From: Cryptomeria japonica
Taxonomy: Eukaryota > Streptophyta > Pinopsida > Cupressales > Cupressaceae
DNA: 64,000 nt
Assembly: GCF_030272615.1 (NCBI RefSeq)
Contig: NC_081410.1
Span: forward strand, 146,220,349 to 146,284,348
Reading direction: 5' to 3'
Under the pieces are notes generated by a model that was given only the letters and a program-made list of their open reading frames with translations, was not told the DNA's origin and did not search any database. Shown here piece by piece: positions 37,177 through 49,108 of the stretch. A program made the translations under genes and the position numbers. How positions within the stretch are numbered: position 1 is the first letter of the stretch; each line of letters starts with the position of its first letter.

Positions 37177-38845
37177 ATTAAAAAAGCATCGTTAACTAGG
37201 GCACTGACCCTTTACATGGCCAAAAAGGCTATCAAAAAATTAAACAACGTTAAATAGGGCGCTAACCCTTTACAAAGCCAAGAGGCTATGAGCAAAAATA
37301 ACAACACAAAGGCGAAAAATGGACCCAACAGGGGAACAAGCCCCAAACAAACAGATTTAAATAGGCCAAAAAACCTGTAGAACTTGCAACAACCCAACCC
37401 AAACTCAAGAGTGGGGGGAAACACCCAAAAATTGACAAAGGGGGGGTTGGGAAAGGGAGGCAGATCTTCCCTTCCGCCTGCAACAAACAACCGTCCATGA
37501 CAAACAACCATCCAGGCAACACTGTCATTAAGAATATTCAAAGAAAAATCAGGCGGGGAGGGCCCCACAGAAACACTGCCCGACTGCTGCTGCAACACAA
37601 CAATATACTGTTGCTGACGAACAACAATAGGAGCAGATTCGCCAACAGACTGTTGCTGAAGAACAACAAGAGTAGAATCACCAGGAGAAGAGCAAAGTTT
37701 TGGAGCAGAAGCAACAGAAGTAGGAGCCTCCATGACATCACAAACATCAGTAGTAAGGGGCATCTCGTCATGGGAGGAGAAATCATCCTCTAAAGAGGAG
37801 TCAACAGATTCAAATTCAAAAGCATTAATCGTCAAGTGATCTTCAGTAGCATCCTTCAACCAAGTAACAACACCTCTACGATGGGAGAAGGAACAATTTG
37901 AAGCTAAGTGACCCGTTGAGAAGCATCTTCGGTAGCGAAATGGGAGGCCCTCAAAATCCAACGATTGGGTCCAAGGCCTATCTCCAACCATGAGAACCAC
38001 ATCCCTAGAAGGGGTCTGAGAAATGTCAATATCAACTAACAAATGAGCAAAGGTTGAATGACCCATAGAAGTTGTGACATCATCAACTTTAAGAAAACTG
38101 TCGATGGAGTTACTAGTGGCCTCGAAGCAAGAAGGTTCCCAAAAATGGAGGGGAAGATTAGGAAGGTGGACCCAAATCGGACGAACAGTAAGAGATTCAG
38201 TAAGGGGGTTGAAAGAAGTTGTCCAGGGCTTAAGAGAAAGAGAGTGATCTCCCCAAATCCACAATTTACTCAAAATCAAATCACGATCAAGAGTAGAAGT
38301 AAAGGAGGCAATGAAAAAGCCTTTGGCATAAGGAAAAAGTTCAATGCCATGAGCAACAAGAAGTTTCAAGGAATCACTCACCCAGTGATGAAGTTCTGGA
38401 AGAGAAGGCCAAAACCCTGTTAATCTACATACCAAAGCACATCGTTGGTAGAACTCAACATTTTTCGTAACCTCCAAGCCACATACCACAATAGGGGAAG
38501 TCTTGGCACAACGTAGAGGATGGGGACCCTTAAGAGCAATAACTCTAGCCACAAGGGCAAAGCTGCGTCCAGAAGCAAACTTGGGGGCATCCACAACAGT
38601 AGCAGTAGAACCCCCAACACCAATCAAACCACCAGTCACAACAGGAGGGCGGGGCATCTAAGGGCCTCAACACCCATCAGGGGAGCATCGCGCTCCAACC
38701 CAGCAACATGAGTAGAAGAGTCCACAACTAGGGCCGCAGTCGAGCCGTTGCAAACAACGGTCAAGTTTTAAATATCCTGAGCGAGAGAGTTCACGGTCAC
38801 GAGAGCGTTCATGGGAGCCATTTCTCTTTGTCCTGTATACTAATT
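37177..38845 (-). mobile_element. LINE copy 1, ORF1-only, with long TSD
   Basis: An L1-type copy in - orientation. A T-rich (poly-A) end and 3' UTR sit on the left, ORF1 occupies nearly everything else, and ORF2 is missing. TTGATAGATGAGCTATGTTTTT flanks it on both sides (37154-37175 and 38846-38867), a typical LINE target duplication. Two copies of a roughly 50-bp 3' UTR motif (GTTAA(C/A)TAGGGC...CCCTTTACA) lie at 37190-37290. Confidence 0.82.
37212..38821 (-). pseudogene. LINE ORF1 (DUF4283 + zinc knuckle)
   Basis: The main open frame (38657-37212, 481 codons) shows an N-terminal DUF4283-like region (FWPSLPELHHWVSDSL, FPYAKGFFIASF, VRPIWVHLPNLPLHFW). A knuckle region follows, LPFRYRRCFSTGHLASNC, of the CX2CX4HX4C type but lacking its first cysteine. 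A serine/glutamine-rich tail runs into the 3' UTR. The likely original start (MAPMNALV, 38821) is in another frame with a stop at about 38772, so the 5' end is frameshifted. ORF1 proteins of plant L1 elements bind RNA in the retrotransposition complex. Confidence 0.8.
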
Positions 38846-38867
38846 TTGATAGATGAGCTATGTTTTT

Positions 38868-40730
38868 TGAATAAAGGAAAACAAGTTTTGAAGGGACCTG
38901 AAACCCTATACAAAACAGGTTTTGGAAGGACCTGCAACCCGAACCGAAAGATAAGCATGAAAGTCCACCCAAAGAAACAGAACACAAATGAGACTCGGCA
39001 CAGCCATACAAGAGATGGGGTACAACACAAGAAGGACACCCAACAAAAGCCAATGGGATGCAAAAACCAATAGCCCCCACCCTATCATGACGGCTCAAGA
39101 ATTTAGCTTACCCTTGTGGGATCGAAGGGTCATATCAAAAGAGGACTGGGACAGTTTAGATTTCTTACTTTTAACGGTAATCCATCCCTCTTCAACCATA
39201 TAGCAATAGTCTTTTGCCAAGAAAACGGGTCCAAAATAAACGACCTCCCATCACCAGGAGGAACATAGGCAACATTCAAAGAGGTAGGGACAACTGAAAT
39301 ATGAGAATCGGACAAAGATCCAACAACAATCTAGGAAGCGGGAAGGTCAGCCACCAAAGGAGAAGATCTAGCATCCTTCAAATGATTAGTCGGGATGCCA
39401 CCACAAGCATCCACACACACCTGAGGCGGAGCAACACCTGAACCAGAGGCAGCAGCCAGAGGCACAATACCATCGGCCTGAGGAACCTGTGCAACCACCT
39501 GGGAGAAGCTTTTCTTTCAAACAATGTAGTGTTCAGAGGAGGCACCCTTCCACCAAGAAACAAATCTTTTTTTCTTTTATCTGTTTCACACCGTGCAACA
39601 ACATGTCCAGTCTGGAAGCACTTTCGACATCTGAAGGGGATGCCCTCAAAGTCGAGCGGTAGGACCCAAGATCCCAAGGAAGATTCAATCTCAATCTCAG
39701 TTGGGAGCCCTTTAGAAACATTAGTGTTTACCAAAATCCGAGAATAAGTAGAATGATAAATATGGTAAGAATCCTTATCAATCATTAGGAATTAGCCTAA
39801 AGCCTCCCCCACTTCCTCTAGTAGAGAGTCCATCCAAAGATGAAGGAGAAGGTTAAGGAGCCTAACATAGATAGGAATCTCATTAAATGAATTAGTATAT
39901 GGGTTAAAATTTGAGAACCAGGGTTTAACCATCAAAACAAATTTATCCTCTCAGTTGAAAGGATTGTTACATAAAATTTTCAATCTATCCTCTGCATTTT
40001 CAAATTTAGCAATGAAAAAACCTTTGGCTAAAGGAAAGATGTTAACTGAATCCTTTAAGCTCGGTTCCCAGCTTTGGGAAATCCAAGTGTGCAGCTGAGG
40101 AAGGCTTGGCCAAACGCCCCGAAACCTGTAAATCAGTCCATGAGACTCAAAACACAAACGAATTGTGGATGATCTCCTTTTCAGTGTCAGCAGACACCCT
40201 GAAAGCCAAGGGTTTGCACACGGGAACAACCACAGGCCCCAAGCCACGGGAAGCCCAATCCATACTCGAGGGTGCCGAAGGCACCAGATCACCGTCTGTC
40301 GTATTAACGACAGGTGCATGATCAATCTTGGACCTACAAGGTTCAGCCACAGGGGCAACGTTCAACTTCACCCCAACAAAGGTACCCCGAGGAGGCAGAG
40401 CAGTCTCAACACCCACCCCCGAAGAGGGTAAGGCCCAGACTAAAGGCAGTAGTCGAGCATTTGAAGCAAGAGGCGAAGAACCCCCCGAACCCCCCGCCAT
40501 AGCACAGACATGGACCCCTGTAGATCCACCATTCACAACACGCCGAGGGGAAACAACACCAGCATCAGGGGAGCGAACGGGAGCCACCGACAAGACAGCA
40601 GCTGCACCAAGGGATCGCGTAGGAGGTAGGACAACAACAACAGTCGGCCGAAGGGCAACGACAGACGGTATCGTTACCCACAACATTAGGGCAGGACATG
40701 ATAATATATAAATGAGCTATTGTTACCCAC
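38868..40730 (-). mobile_element. LINE copy 2, ORF1-only, same target
   Basis: A second - strand LINE adjoins copy 1. Its T-rich 3' end starts in the GCTATGTTTTTTG of copy 1's right TSD. A 3' UTR with repeated GG(A/T)CCTG(A/C)AACCC phrases (38894-38942) precedes ORF1. The right end lies near 40707-40730, where AAATGAGCTATTGTT resembles the target again. GTTACCCAC(A/G)ACATTAG occurs twice at the right end (40672 and 40721). ORF2 is absent. Confidence 0.7.
39378..40686 (-). pseudogene. LINE ORF1 of copy 2, frameshifted
   Basis: The - strand frames contain an A/P/V-rich N-terminus (40686-40147), then FRGVWPSLPQLHTWISQSWE and FPLAKGFFIAKFENAEDRLK (40358-39951, another frame). Next is LDFEGIPFRCRKCFQTGHVVARC (39785-39378), a complete CCHC knuckle CRKCFQTGHVVARC. 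At least two frame changes and stops separate the parts. It is homologous to copy 1 but clearly diverged, so the two are different LINE families or lineages and not a simple duplicate. Confidence 0.8.
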
Positions 40731-40968
40731 GACATTAGAGAATATAAGAAATAAAAAAGTATTAAACTAAAAAAATCTAAACAATAACATGAAATATTTT
40801 TAGAAGTATTATTTTAAAAAAGAATAATCTTTAGTATAATAATTGTTGCTAGTGTATTGCTGAATTAATATATTTTTGAAAAATTGCTACAAAATTACAT
40901 GAAATATATTAAAAAAATTAATACTAGATTTAATAAATTTTAGTATGATTGTTTCTGATCATTACTAG
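40731..40968. other. Remainder of 231-bp unit and spacer
   Basis: Positions 40738-40830 match 36969-37075 of the tandem unit, showing where the pre-insertion sequence resumes. The rest is AT-rich. Confidence 0.7.
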
Positions 40969-42131
40969 TGTAAAGTGGAAAACTGAACCCTAGTGACTCC
41001 CCACATAGGAGAGAGAAATGAAGTCACTAGGATGATTTTCACTTGGAGGAACTTTACATTCAAAAGAGGGGCTTGAATACACTAGATCTAAATCCAAAGA
41101 TGTGAATTCCAAGTGGATTGCAAGAGTTGAAGTGTAATTTGCCCTCTTTTGCAAATGGGAAAGTTAACTTGTTGACCATGCAGGAAAGAAAGATAAAATG
41201 GGTGAAATGAGGAGCTACCGGTTTGGGATCGCACTGTAGCTTCAGATTTGAGATATTTAGACTGATACGGATTTGCCTTGCAAATTTGGAGAAAAGTCGT
41301 CGGGACCGTGTTGAAAGTGCACACGGTCCTCTTTAAAATCCGCAAAAATGAAAAGGGTTTTTTCGCCTTTGTAAATGAAGTCCAGATCTGAAAATATAGT
41401 TGCGCACTTGCAACCTACACACAGAAAAGAAGGGAAGAAGGGTTGTGGAAAGGGGTTTGCCTCAGTCAAACCCCGGTTGAGAAATCAACCTTGAAAGAAA
41501 GTAATTGCAAATGCTTGAATGGAAATGTATACCTTGTAGATCTGCAATTTATTGATGATGAATGCTTTACTTCTTGAATGGAATCACAAGTGTTGCATGA
41601 AATGACATGTAAGATGACAAAACCCTAACACACACACATGCTTGTAAATGAATGTTGTAATGTTGCTCCAATGTATGAATGAAGAAGAGAACTTGATGGA
41701 TGCTTGAAGGCTTGAATGCTTGATGAAGACCTTTTGCTTGAATTTCGCTTATTATCCTTATCTTGCTCATGTATTGCATATATCGAATGAGGGAATTGAA
41801 TCTCCTTTTATACATGCCTAAATGATTAATTTTCATCCACAAAAGGTTGACGAAGAGGAGTACAATCCCCGAAGAACAAATTGTGCAAAAGGGGTCGGGC
41901 ATACCTATCTTAGGTCCACCCTAAGAGGTGGGGACAGGGGTGCCACGCCCATGTCCTGCCCTATCTTGGGGCCCAGACAAGGTCTTGAGACTACCTTAGG
42001 GCTCAAACAGGAAAAGTTCATGGGGGTGAAAGTGCAGGAAGAGGTCTTGGTCAAGGAAAGAGATGTCGTCGCCAAGGTGAGGGCCTCAAATGTGGTTAAA
42101 ATTTCTAGGGTTGCAATATTATGACACTATA
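40969..42131 (-). repeat. 3' LTR of the gag-only element
   Basis: On the + strand this LTR starts TGTAAAGTGGAAAACTGAACCC and ends ATTATGACACTATA. The terminal CA is mutated to TA compared with the partner LTR (GACACTACA). It is aligned over its whole length with 46468-47556, with scattered substitutions and indels indicating an insertion of some age. Confidence 0.85.
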
Positions 42132-42789
42132 TTTAGCCCCCACTTTTGCGGGAGTATGGCTTACGCCAATACTGTCGGTAAAGTAGAAGGAGAGATGAAT
42201 ATGAGAGACACAAAGCACCACCACAAGGAGTATAAGACGTCCCTAATTTCGAGGGACACAAAGACCCCAATCTTAGGATCTTAAGTCACTCAGACATATG
42301 CAAGAGCACACAAAACAAAAAAGGGCAAGATACAAAAAAACACAAAAGACACGACAAAAACAAGATACAAGATGACAAACCAACTAGCCAAAGAGACCTC
42401 GACACTCAAATGTCTCAACAACTGATTGAAACACAAGGACCAACGCCACTACATAAACAAAAGTGATCACATAAAAGAGAAAAGATGACATCATCCATGA
42501 ACCATCAATAATAAAACTATGGGTTCATGAGAGGAAGAAGAGAGAGAACATGAATACACACTTTGGTGATCCATGAGAAGAAAGGCGAACAAGAAAGAGA
42601 CCATGGACATCTCACCCCTAAAACTAGGTGATGCATGGAGAGGACATGGAAATCTAGCCCCTAGAGTCTATTTGGGTGATCCATGTAAGGGAGGAGAGTG
42701 AGAACACCTTTAGTTCCACCCAACCTCAAGCGCATGTGTGCAAGTGAGGTTCGAAGCACCTCATAGGAGTCTATGCCCAAGTACGTTAC

Positions 42790-43150
42790 AACTTGTATGT
42801 ATAGTACAAATGTCAAGAAAGGTGTGACATCTCGGTCTAAGAGTCTATGCTCTGGTTCCAAGGATAATCACCTTGCATAAGAAAAAAATGGCGTCATCTT
42901 GCTCTAAGAGTCTATGCTTTGGTTCCGAGAATAACCCACTGTATAAGAGAAACGCAACATCATCTCGCTCTAATAAGAGTCTGTGCTCTAGTTCCGAGAA
43001 TGACCCACTATACAAGGGACAGGCAGTGGTGACATCTCGCTCTAAGAGGTTGTGCTCTGGTTCTGAGAATGACCCACTATACAAGAAAAGTGATAACATC
43101 TTTCTCTAAGAGGTTGCCCTTTGGTTCCAAGAATATCCCATTATACAATG
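42790..43150 (-). repeat. Five 64-69-bp imperfect tandem repeats
   Basis: Units marked by TCTATGCTCTGGTTCC or close variants occur at 42844, 42911, 42980, 43049 and 43113. Each continues to a CCCACTATACAAG-type phrase and a GACATCTCGCTCTAAGAG phrase. They lie in the 3' untranslated interior of the gag-only element and are translatable but show no known domain. Confidence 0.85.
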
Positions 43151-44528
43151 CACGAGAGAAATATAGTACAAAGGAGCAGTGTGGGTGCCCCCCGTTAAGA
43201 TGTCAACATAGTTTGATATTGATATCTTAAGGAAAGTAGAATAAGGATACCTACCTTCATCACAAAGAAGGTATTTGCTATGCAACAACGTCATAAATCC
43301 AAGCAAGAGAGGGAATACTCTTCAAGCCAGGATAAGATAGTTGAAAAGAGATTTCTTGCTGTAAGTGTAAAGGAGATCCTTGGAGGAGAAGAGATCTTTG
43401 TTCAAAAGACATCTAATCCCCAAGAGGAGTTGTCTTAGACAAACATAACATCTTTTAGAGTAAAGCAAAGAAGAGGGCAAGAATTCAATCCTTCCTCCTA
43501 TTGCTAAGTGAAAGGGATTCTTGATGAAGGATGACACATTTTTAGCTCCGAAGAGGGATGGGTGATCTTATTATAGATGTTCATTACCAAGTGTGAAAGA
43601 GGTTGTAGTCAAGGACTTACACCTCTTGTATAAGAGATAATCCTTGAGTCAACAACCAACAACCAACAACTGAGCACAAGGAATGACATCAAGTAATAGA
43701 ACTCACACCACCCACATAATAGGGCAAAGTGGATCCCTAGAGAAAGAGAGAGAGGGATCATTGCCCCCAAGTGTAGGGACAATGAGAAGAACTTACACAA
43801 TCTTCTAGATATAGATTAAACATAATCAAATGCATAATGTACTTGCATGCAAGAAAATACATTCATATATGTAAAATACATGTCTCAAGAAGTGGTAATC
43901 TTCTAAGAGAAAAGAGAAAGAGCATCACATATTACCCAAGGGGGATTGATCATAAGAGCATACATATGAAAAATGCAACCCCTAAAGGATATAGTGACAC
44001 ATGAGATAAAAAGAAAGAGAAAGGAGTGAAAACCCTTGCCCCCCAAGTGAGGAGAACAAGGAGAAACATTACACATCTTTTGATGGTGATTATTTCCAAG
44101 CGATATACCTTCCTAATGGAACAAATCCTCTCAAGGAAGGGATACACACTTCTCAAGAGGTCATTCCATGTTAAGGGGCATATCATACTTGTGAATAATC
44201 GAAACCATAAAAGAGGTAAGTTTTCCAAGAGAATGAAGGAAAGAGAAGAAGTGCATTACTCATTAAAGATGCCCCTCTCCAAGCAAAGAGGAAAACCAAA
44301 GAACAATTATGTGCTCACATAAAAATAACTCTATGCAAGAAAGCATATTCAATAATGAATAATGCACAAAGATAGAGAGAAACATAGAAAGGAGGAGAAG
44401 TAGACTTCATGTCGCTACCCCAAAGTATTTAAAATTGAAACAACACCACCACAAATGATGAAAAAGCCTCCAATTAAGTTGACTATTTATGTAATAGGTT
44501 GAGGAGCAACATGAAGAGAAAGAAAGTG

Positions 44529-45727
44529 CTAAGGCACTGTTTTTATGTCAAGAAAGACATGTAGATCTACCATGAGAGAAATTCGTGCAAGATCATATTG
44601 CTTTTGAACAAATTTCTTAAATGCATAACATTTTCCAAGAGAATGTGAATGTAAATCATGAAAAAAGCCAATATTCAATTCCTTCCACTTGCTTAAGATT
44701 TTGGTTTTTATTTTGAGGGAAGGAAATGTTCTTTTCATACTTCAATCTCCAATAGATTCTTGCAGCCAATCTTTCAGAGTGATAAATATGGTCTTGACAT
44801 AGAGAAGGTTTGTTAGAAGAGGAAGATTTATTATCCACAACTCTATTTTTGCCACTGTCTATGCCATCTTGAATAGATTTTTGAAATTCAGGGCAATCAT
44901 TAGCATTATGGTCATGGGTTTGATGAAATGAACAAAAAGGACGTTTTGAAGAAGAAGCATTCTTGCGGCCTCTTATGATTTGTTGATTTTGAAGATAGTT
45001 TTAAAAGTTTTGGAGGCTAAGGAATTCATCCATAGAAAAAGGAGTATCATTTCCTAAGCCTTTTGTAGCAGTTTGTGTAAGAGGGTTTATAGGGACACAA
45101 ATTCCTTGTTCAAATTTCCCGAGACCTTGTCCTCTAAAACCTTGTTTTGTTAGTATATGAAACCCACAACTATAAGAATAATGCAATTGACTAGATGAAG
45201 GAATAGTATCGTGAATTTCTTTGAAATCTGATGTGTAAGGGGGAAGGAAAAAATTTGTAGATGGAGTATCATGTGAAATGACAATCTCTTTTCCCTTATC
45301 AAGCTTATCCTTTTTGGAAGATTAGGGATGAACATCTTCATCATCTAAAAGCTCATTTTTAGTTATTTCTATGTGGGGGAAAAGTCATGAATAAAATGCA
45401 TGACATCATCCTCCCTACATATACTTTGATGTTGGAGATAAGTCTTAGGAGAATAAGGAGGATCTAAAGATGTAAGAAAGGTAATTTTTTGATTTTGCCT
45501 CCCTTGCTCAAGGATATGTGTAGAAGAAGAAGATGGGTCCATTTTAGTTCCAATGTTTGCTCTCTTTTAGAAAGATCATTGGTCAGAGCATTAGGTCTCA
45601 TCTCATCCATACAAGGTACCCTAGGAGAGGTACAAGGGTTAGGATCGCTAAACTTAGGGTCTACAAAAGTTGTGATGTGATTAACATAGGAATTGCACGT
45701 TATTACAAGATCACCATAATGCAACAT
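44529..45727 (-). pseudogene. Gag relic of the non-autonomous element
   Basis: In - strand frames, KRPFCSFHQTHDHNANDC (about 44890-44945) is the CX2HX4HX4C motif found at the end of Gag in one group of plant Ty3 elements. Upstream frames (45727-45464, 45186-45001) are polar and Gag-like, separated by stops. Downstream, 44738-44529 is lysine-rich. No enzymatic domain follows. The protein would package the element's RNA but would need another element's polymerase. Confidence 0.6.
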
Positions 45728-46467
45728 AAATGATATATGAAAGCTTTGAGATCTATTTGAAAATGGAATAATTTGGAAATCCTAACCACACAATATGAAC
45801 AAGTGCTATGAATGAAAAAGAAGCAACATGAAATGAAAGAAACCCTTATCCGATACGTGATTGAAAAAAGATCTAAAATTAGGACCTTTTTATGAAAATT
45901 AATTTAAAAGATGAAAGTAGTGAAATTTGAATCTGCGTTTGACCTTAGATGTTAAATTAATAAAGTAAAGCAATTTTCTAGATTTAAGCAAAAAAATACA
46001 GTTAATTCCGTCTCTCGAAATTTTAGGAAAAAAGCTAGGGACCGTGTTGAAAGTGCACACGGTCTGACCAACTTTTTTCAAAATTTTCAAAGATGATAGG
46101 TATTATAATTTTATTGCAGAATCCAAAAAAACACTTGATTTGGAGATGTCTAGATTGATCAAATTGGCAATCCAAGGTTGAAAATATAAGGATCTTAAAA
46201 ATTAGGGTTTTATTGTTTAACCACTGAATAAAAAGGTAGATTTGAGTTGCAATTTTGAATAAAAATCAGATCTAAAACAAACACTTTAAATTTTGCACTT
46301 CACAAGCTTAATTTCCTCAAAATGAAAGATTAGGGTTTTTATGCAAAGAACCTCTAAAATTTGTAAAAAACCAAACTTGGAAATGAAAATTCAAAATTCA
46401 AATTGCAATTAATCAGATCTAATGATGAGAAATCAGAATTAATGTGTAGGAAGTTGGTTCACCAAAA

Positions 46468-47556
46468 TGTAAAGTGTAAAATTGAACCCTAGTGACTCCC
46501 CACCTATGAGACAAAAAGGAAGTCACTAGGATGATTTTTCACTTAGAGGAACTTTACATTCAAAATAGGGGTTTGAATCCACTAGATCCAAATCAAAAGA
46601 TGTGAATTCCAAGTGGATTGCAAGAGTTGAAGTGTAATTTGCCCTCTTTTGCAAATGGGAAAGTTAACTTGTTGACGATGCAGGAAAGAGATAAAATGGG
46701 TGAAATGAGGAGCTCCCGGTTCGAGATCGTGTTGTAACTTCATATCTGAGACATTTAGACTGATATGGATTTGCCTTGCAAATTTGGAGAAAAGACGTCC
46801 GGACCATATTGAAAGCACAAAATCTGCAAAACAAAAAAGGTTTTTCTACCTTTATAAATGGAGTCCAGATCTGAAAAATACAGCTACGCACTTGGTTGTG
46901 TATAGGGGTTTGCCTTGGTCAAACCTCGGTTGGGGAATCAACCTCGAAAGAAAGTAATTGCAAATGCTTGAATCGAAATGTATAAATTTGCAATTTGTTG
47001 ATGATGATTGTTTTACTTTTTGAATGGAATCACAAGTGTTGCATGAAATGGCATGTAACATGACAAAACCCTAACACACACACACATGCTTGCAAATGAA
47101 TGTTGTAATGTTGCTCCAAAGGATGAATGAAGAAGAGAACTTGATGGATGCTTGAAGGCTTGATGAAAACCTTTCGCTTATCCTCATCTTGCTCATGTAT
47201 CGTATATATTGAATGAGGGAATTGAATCTCCTTTTATACATGCCTAGAGGATTAATTTTCATCCACCAAAGGCCAACAAAGAGGAGTGCAATCCTCGATT
47301 AACAAATTGTGCAAAAGGGGTCGAGCAGACCTATCTTAAGTCTACCCTAAGAGGTGGGGATAGGGGTGCCACGCCACTGTCCTGCCCTATCTTGGGGGCC
47401 GGACAAGGTCCTGAGACTACCTCAAGGCTCAAACAAGAAAGGCTCATGGGGTGAAAGTGCAGGAAGAGGTCTTGGTCAAGGAAAGAGATGTCTTCAGCAA
47501 GGTGAGGGCCTCAAATATGGTTAAAATTGCTTGGGTTGCAATTTTATGACACTACA
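46468..47556 (-). repeat. 5' LTR of the gag-only element
   Basis: On the - strand this LTR begins TGTAGTGTCATAAAATTGC and ends CACTTTACA, then TTT and a TGGTGAACC sequence where the primer-binding site is expected. A - strand TATAAAAGG lies at about 47238. It is shorter than the partner LTR through small deletions (for example near 46815 and 46895). Confidence 0.83.
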
Positions 47557-48787
47557 GCTAGTAAGTCATGTTTATGGATATTTGCTTGGTTAAATGGTTG
47601 TGTACAAGGCTTCTAGATTTTTTATTTTGTTGTTTCTTTTTTAAGGTTTAATAATCAGTTAACCATTTTGAAAAATTCATTGTATACTACACAAATTTGT
47701 AATCTTCTTCTCATTATTAACTGTAGATAAAACAAATGATCTTTAGACAACTTTCACAATTTTGCTTGAGAAACAATATTACTTTTAACCAAAAGAAACT
47801 ATAACTCACTGGTATATTTTCAAATTTTCACAGATTTACAGTCCTCTTCTTACCATCACCTGTCACATAAACCCATGTGACCACTTTCACAACTTCAAAT
47901 GATAAAACATTGAGAATAAGAGAAAAATATGGCTCAATGCATACTGTATGCACCAAAGGTAGATAGTAAAGACTTTCTGCCAAGTAAGAAATGCACAATT
48001 TCACCATCATCGATTTGCGAATTCAAAGAACAAACCTAAACTGCAACTTGCATTGAATAAATTTGAATAGGGGGCTGGATAACGTGTAGAAATTAGTGTG
48101 TTACAAACAATTGTAAGTTTAATGTTCTTTAGTGGAACCTAATTGATATCTGATTGTTTATTTTACAATCCAAAACACTAATGCAATTACATTTTCAAAA
48201 TTTTCCCCAAAAAATTCTCTAATCACAATTATTATGGGGTGTGAAAACTTCTAATCTCCAACAATATAATATATTCATTAATATAAAATTAACGATTAAC
48301 GAAATATAAGATGAGCCTTTTAAAGAAAAATAACATGTATAGACATTATTTCCACGTTATCAACATTAATGAAAAACAATCAAATAAACATATGGACAGC
48401 CTTCAAAAAGTAGCCAACAGCTTTGACAATAAAACGAGAATTGTCATGAAGCAAGATTCTCATCATAGAGGGAAGTGACGAAAAATCAAGGCTATATTTG
48501 GCACTAATGGAGATAGCCATTTATACAGCCTTAAGCTTCGCTGACACAACTCTTTAACTACAAAATCTCAGGCAAATTGACAAATAATTATTTATTTTCT
48601 CAACCGACTTTGGTAGAAGAGCATTGCAATAAATGCAATGCAAAAAATAGGGTTAGGCAGCCTGTACCTATGGATACATTAGTTTGATTATCAATGCAAG
48701 TGGAGAATAAAAAATTCTACTTCCACCAAATTGCATTCTGTAATGAATTTAATGTGATCTAAGGAGTCCTTGTTGAAGACGGTAATG
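47557..48787. other. 3' flank of the SRFR1-like gene
   Basis: AT-rich sequence between the gag-only element and the stop codon of gene 2. It includes the presumptive 3' UTR of gene 2. No other coding or RNA feature was recognised. Confidence 0.45.
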
Positions 48788-48976
48788 CTAAACATTAGAA
48801 GGTTGGGACTCATAGGTACTCAATGCTGCGATGACAGATGCTGTTGTTAAAAATGTTGTTGAGATGATAGGAAGTGTCTGCCATGATGTGCCTGTTTTCA
48901 ATGATGGATACAACCAAGGTTGAACAGCCTGCACAAACGATTGAAAATCTGTAGACAGGATTGCTTCCCAGTCCAC
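48788..48976 (-). CDS. SRFR1: SRFR1-like protein, terminal exon
   Basis: The exon encodes 62 residues and a TAG stop. It begins VDWEAILSTDFQSFVQAVQ, continues WLYPSLKTGTSW and ends with TTASVIAALSTYESQPSNV. I recognise this as the conserved extreme C-terminus of plant SRFR1 (Suppressor of rps4-RLD1), a TPR protein that restrains TNL-type immune receptors. Acceptor TATTTCAG|G, entering in phase 0 from the exon at 49109. Gene identity rests on memory of family motifs, without alignment. The TPR half of the protein is not in the window. Confidence 0.7.
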   Translation of the reverse strand: MDWEAILSTDFQSFVQAVQPWLYPSLKTGTSWQTLPIISTTFLTTASVIAALSTYESQPSNV

Positions 48977-49108
48977 CTGAAATACAAATGAAAAATTCTT
49001 TTCATTGCCCAATCTCTATATGGAGGTGGTCATTTAATTTGTATAAAGCATATACATAAGTAATAATTAAGATAAAGAGTTCAAAAAATGGACTGAATAT
49101 TTCCTTAC

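Larger units (their letters stand above)
40969..47556 (-). mobile_element. Complete gag-only Ty3-like LTR element
   Basis: Two LTRs (40969-42131 and 46468-47556) enclose a 4.3-kb interior. Flanking pentamers are ACTAG and GCTAG. The - orientation is shown by a polypurine tract AAAAGTGGGGGCTAAA next to the left LTR, a TGG-starting putative primer site just left of 46468, TATAAAAGG boxes on the - strand near 41813 and 47240, and Gag-like frames. No protease, reverse transcriptase or integrase could be recognised, so it is non-autonomous (TR-GAG/LARD-like). It fills about half of the interval between the two host genes. Confidence 0.8.

Noticed and set aside
37497-38711. Open frames on the + strand of the LINE region
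   Set aside because: Shadows of the - strand ORF1, which has the DUF4283 and zinc-knuckle motifs.
42790-43150. CRISPR-like array
   Set aside because: The units are contiguous imperfect tandem repeats without unique spacers, inside an LTR retrotransposon of a plant genome.
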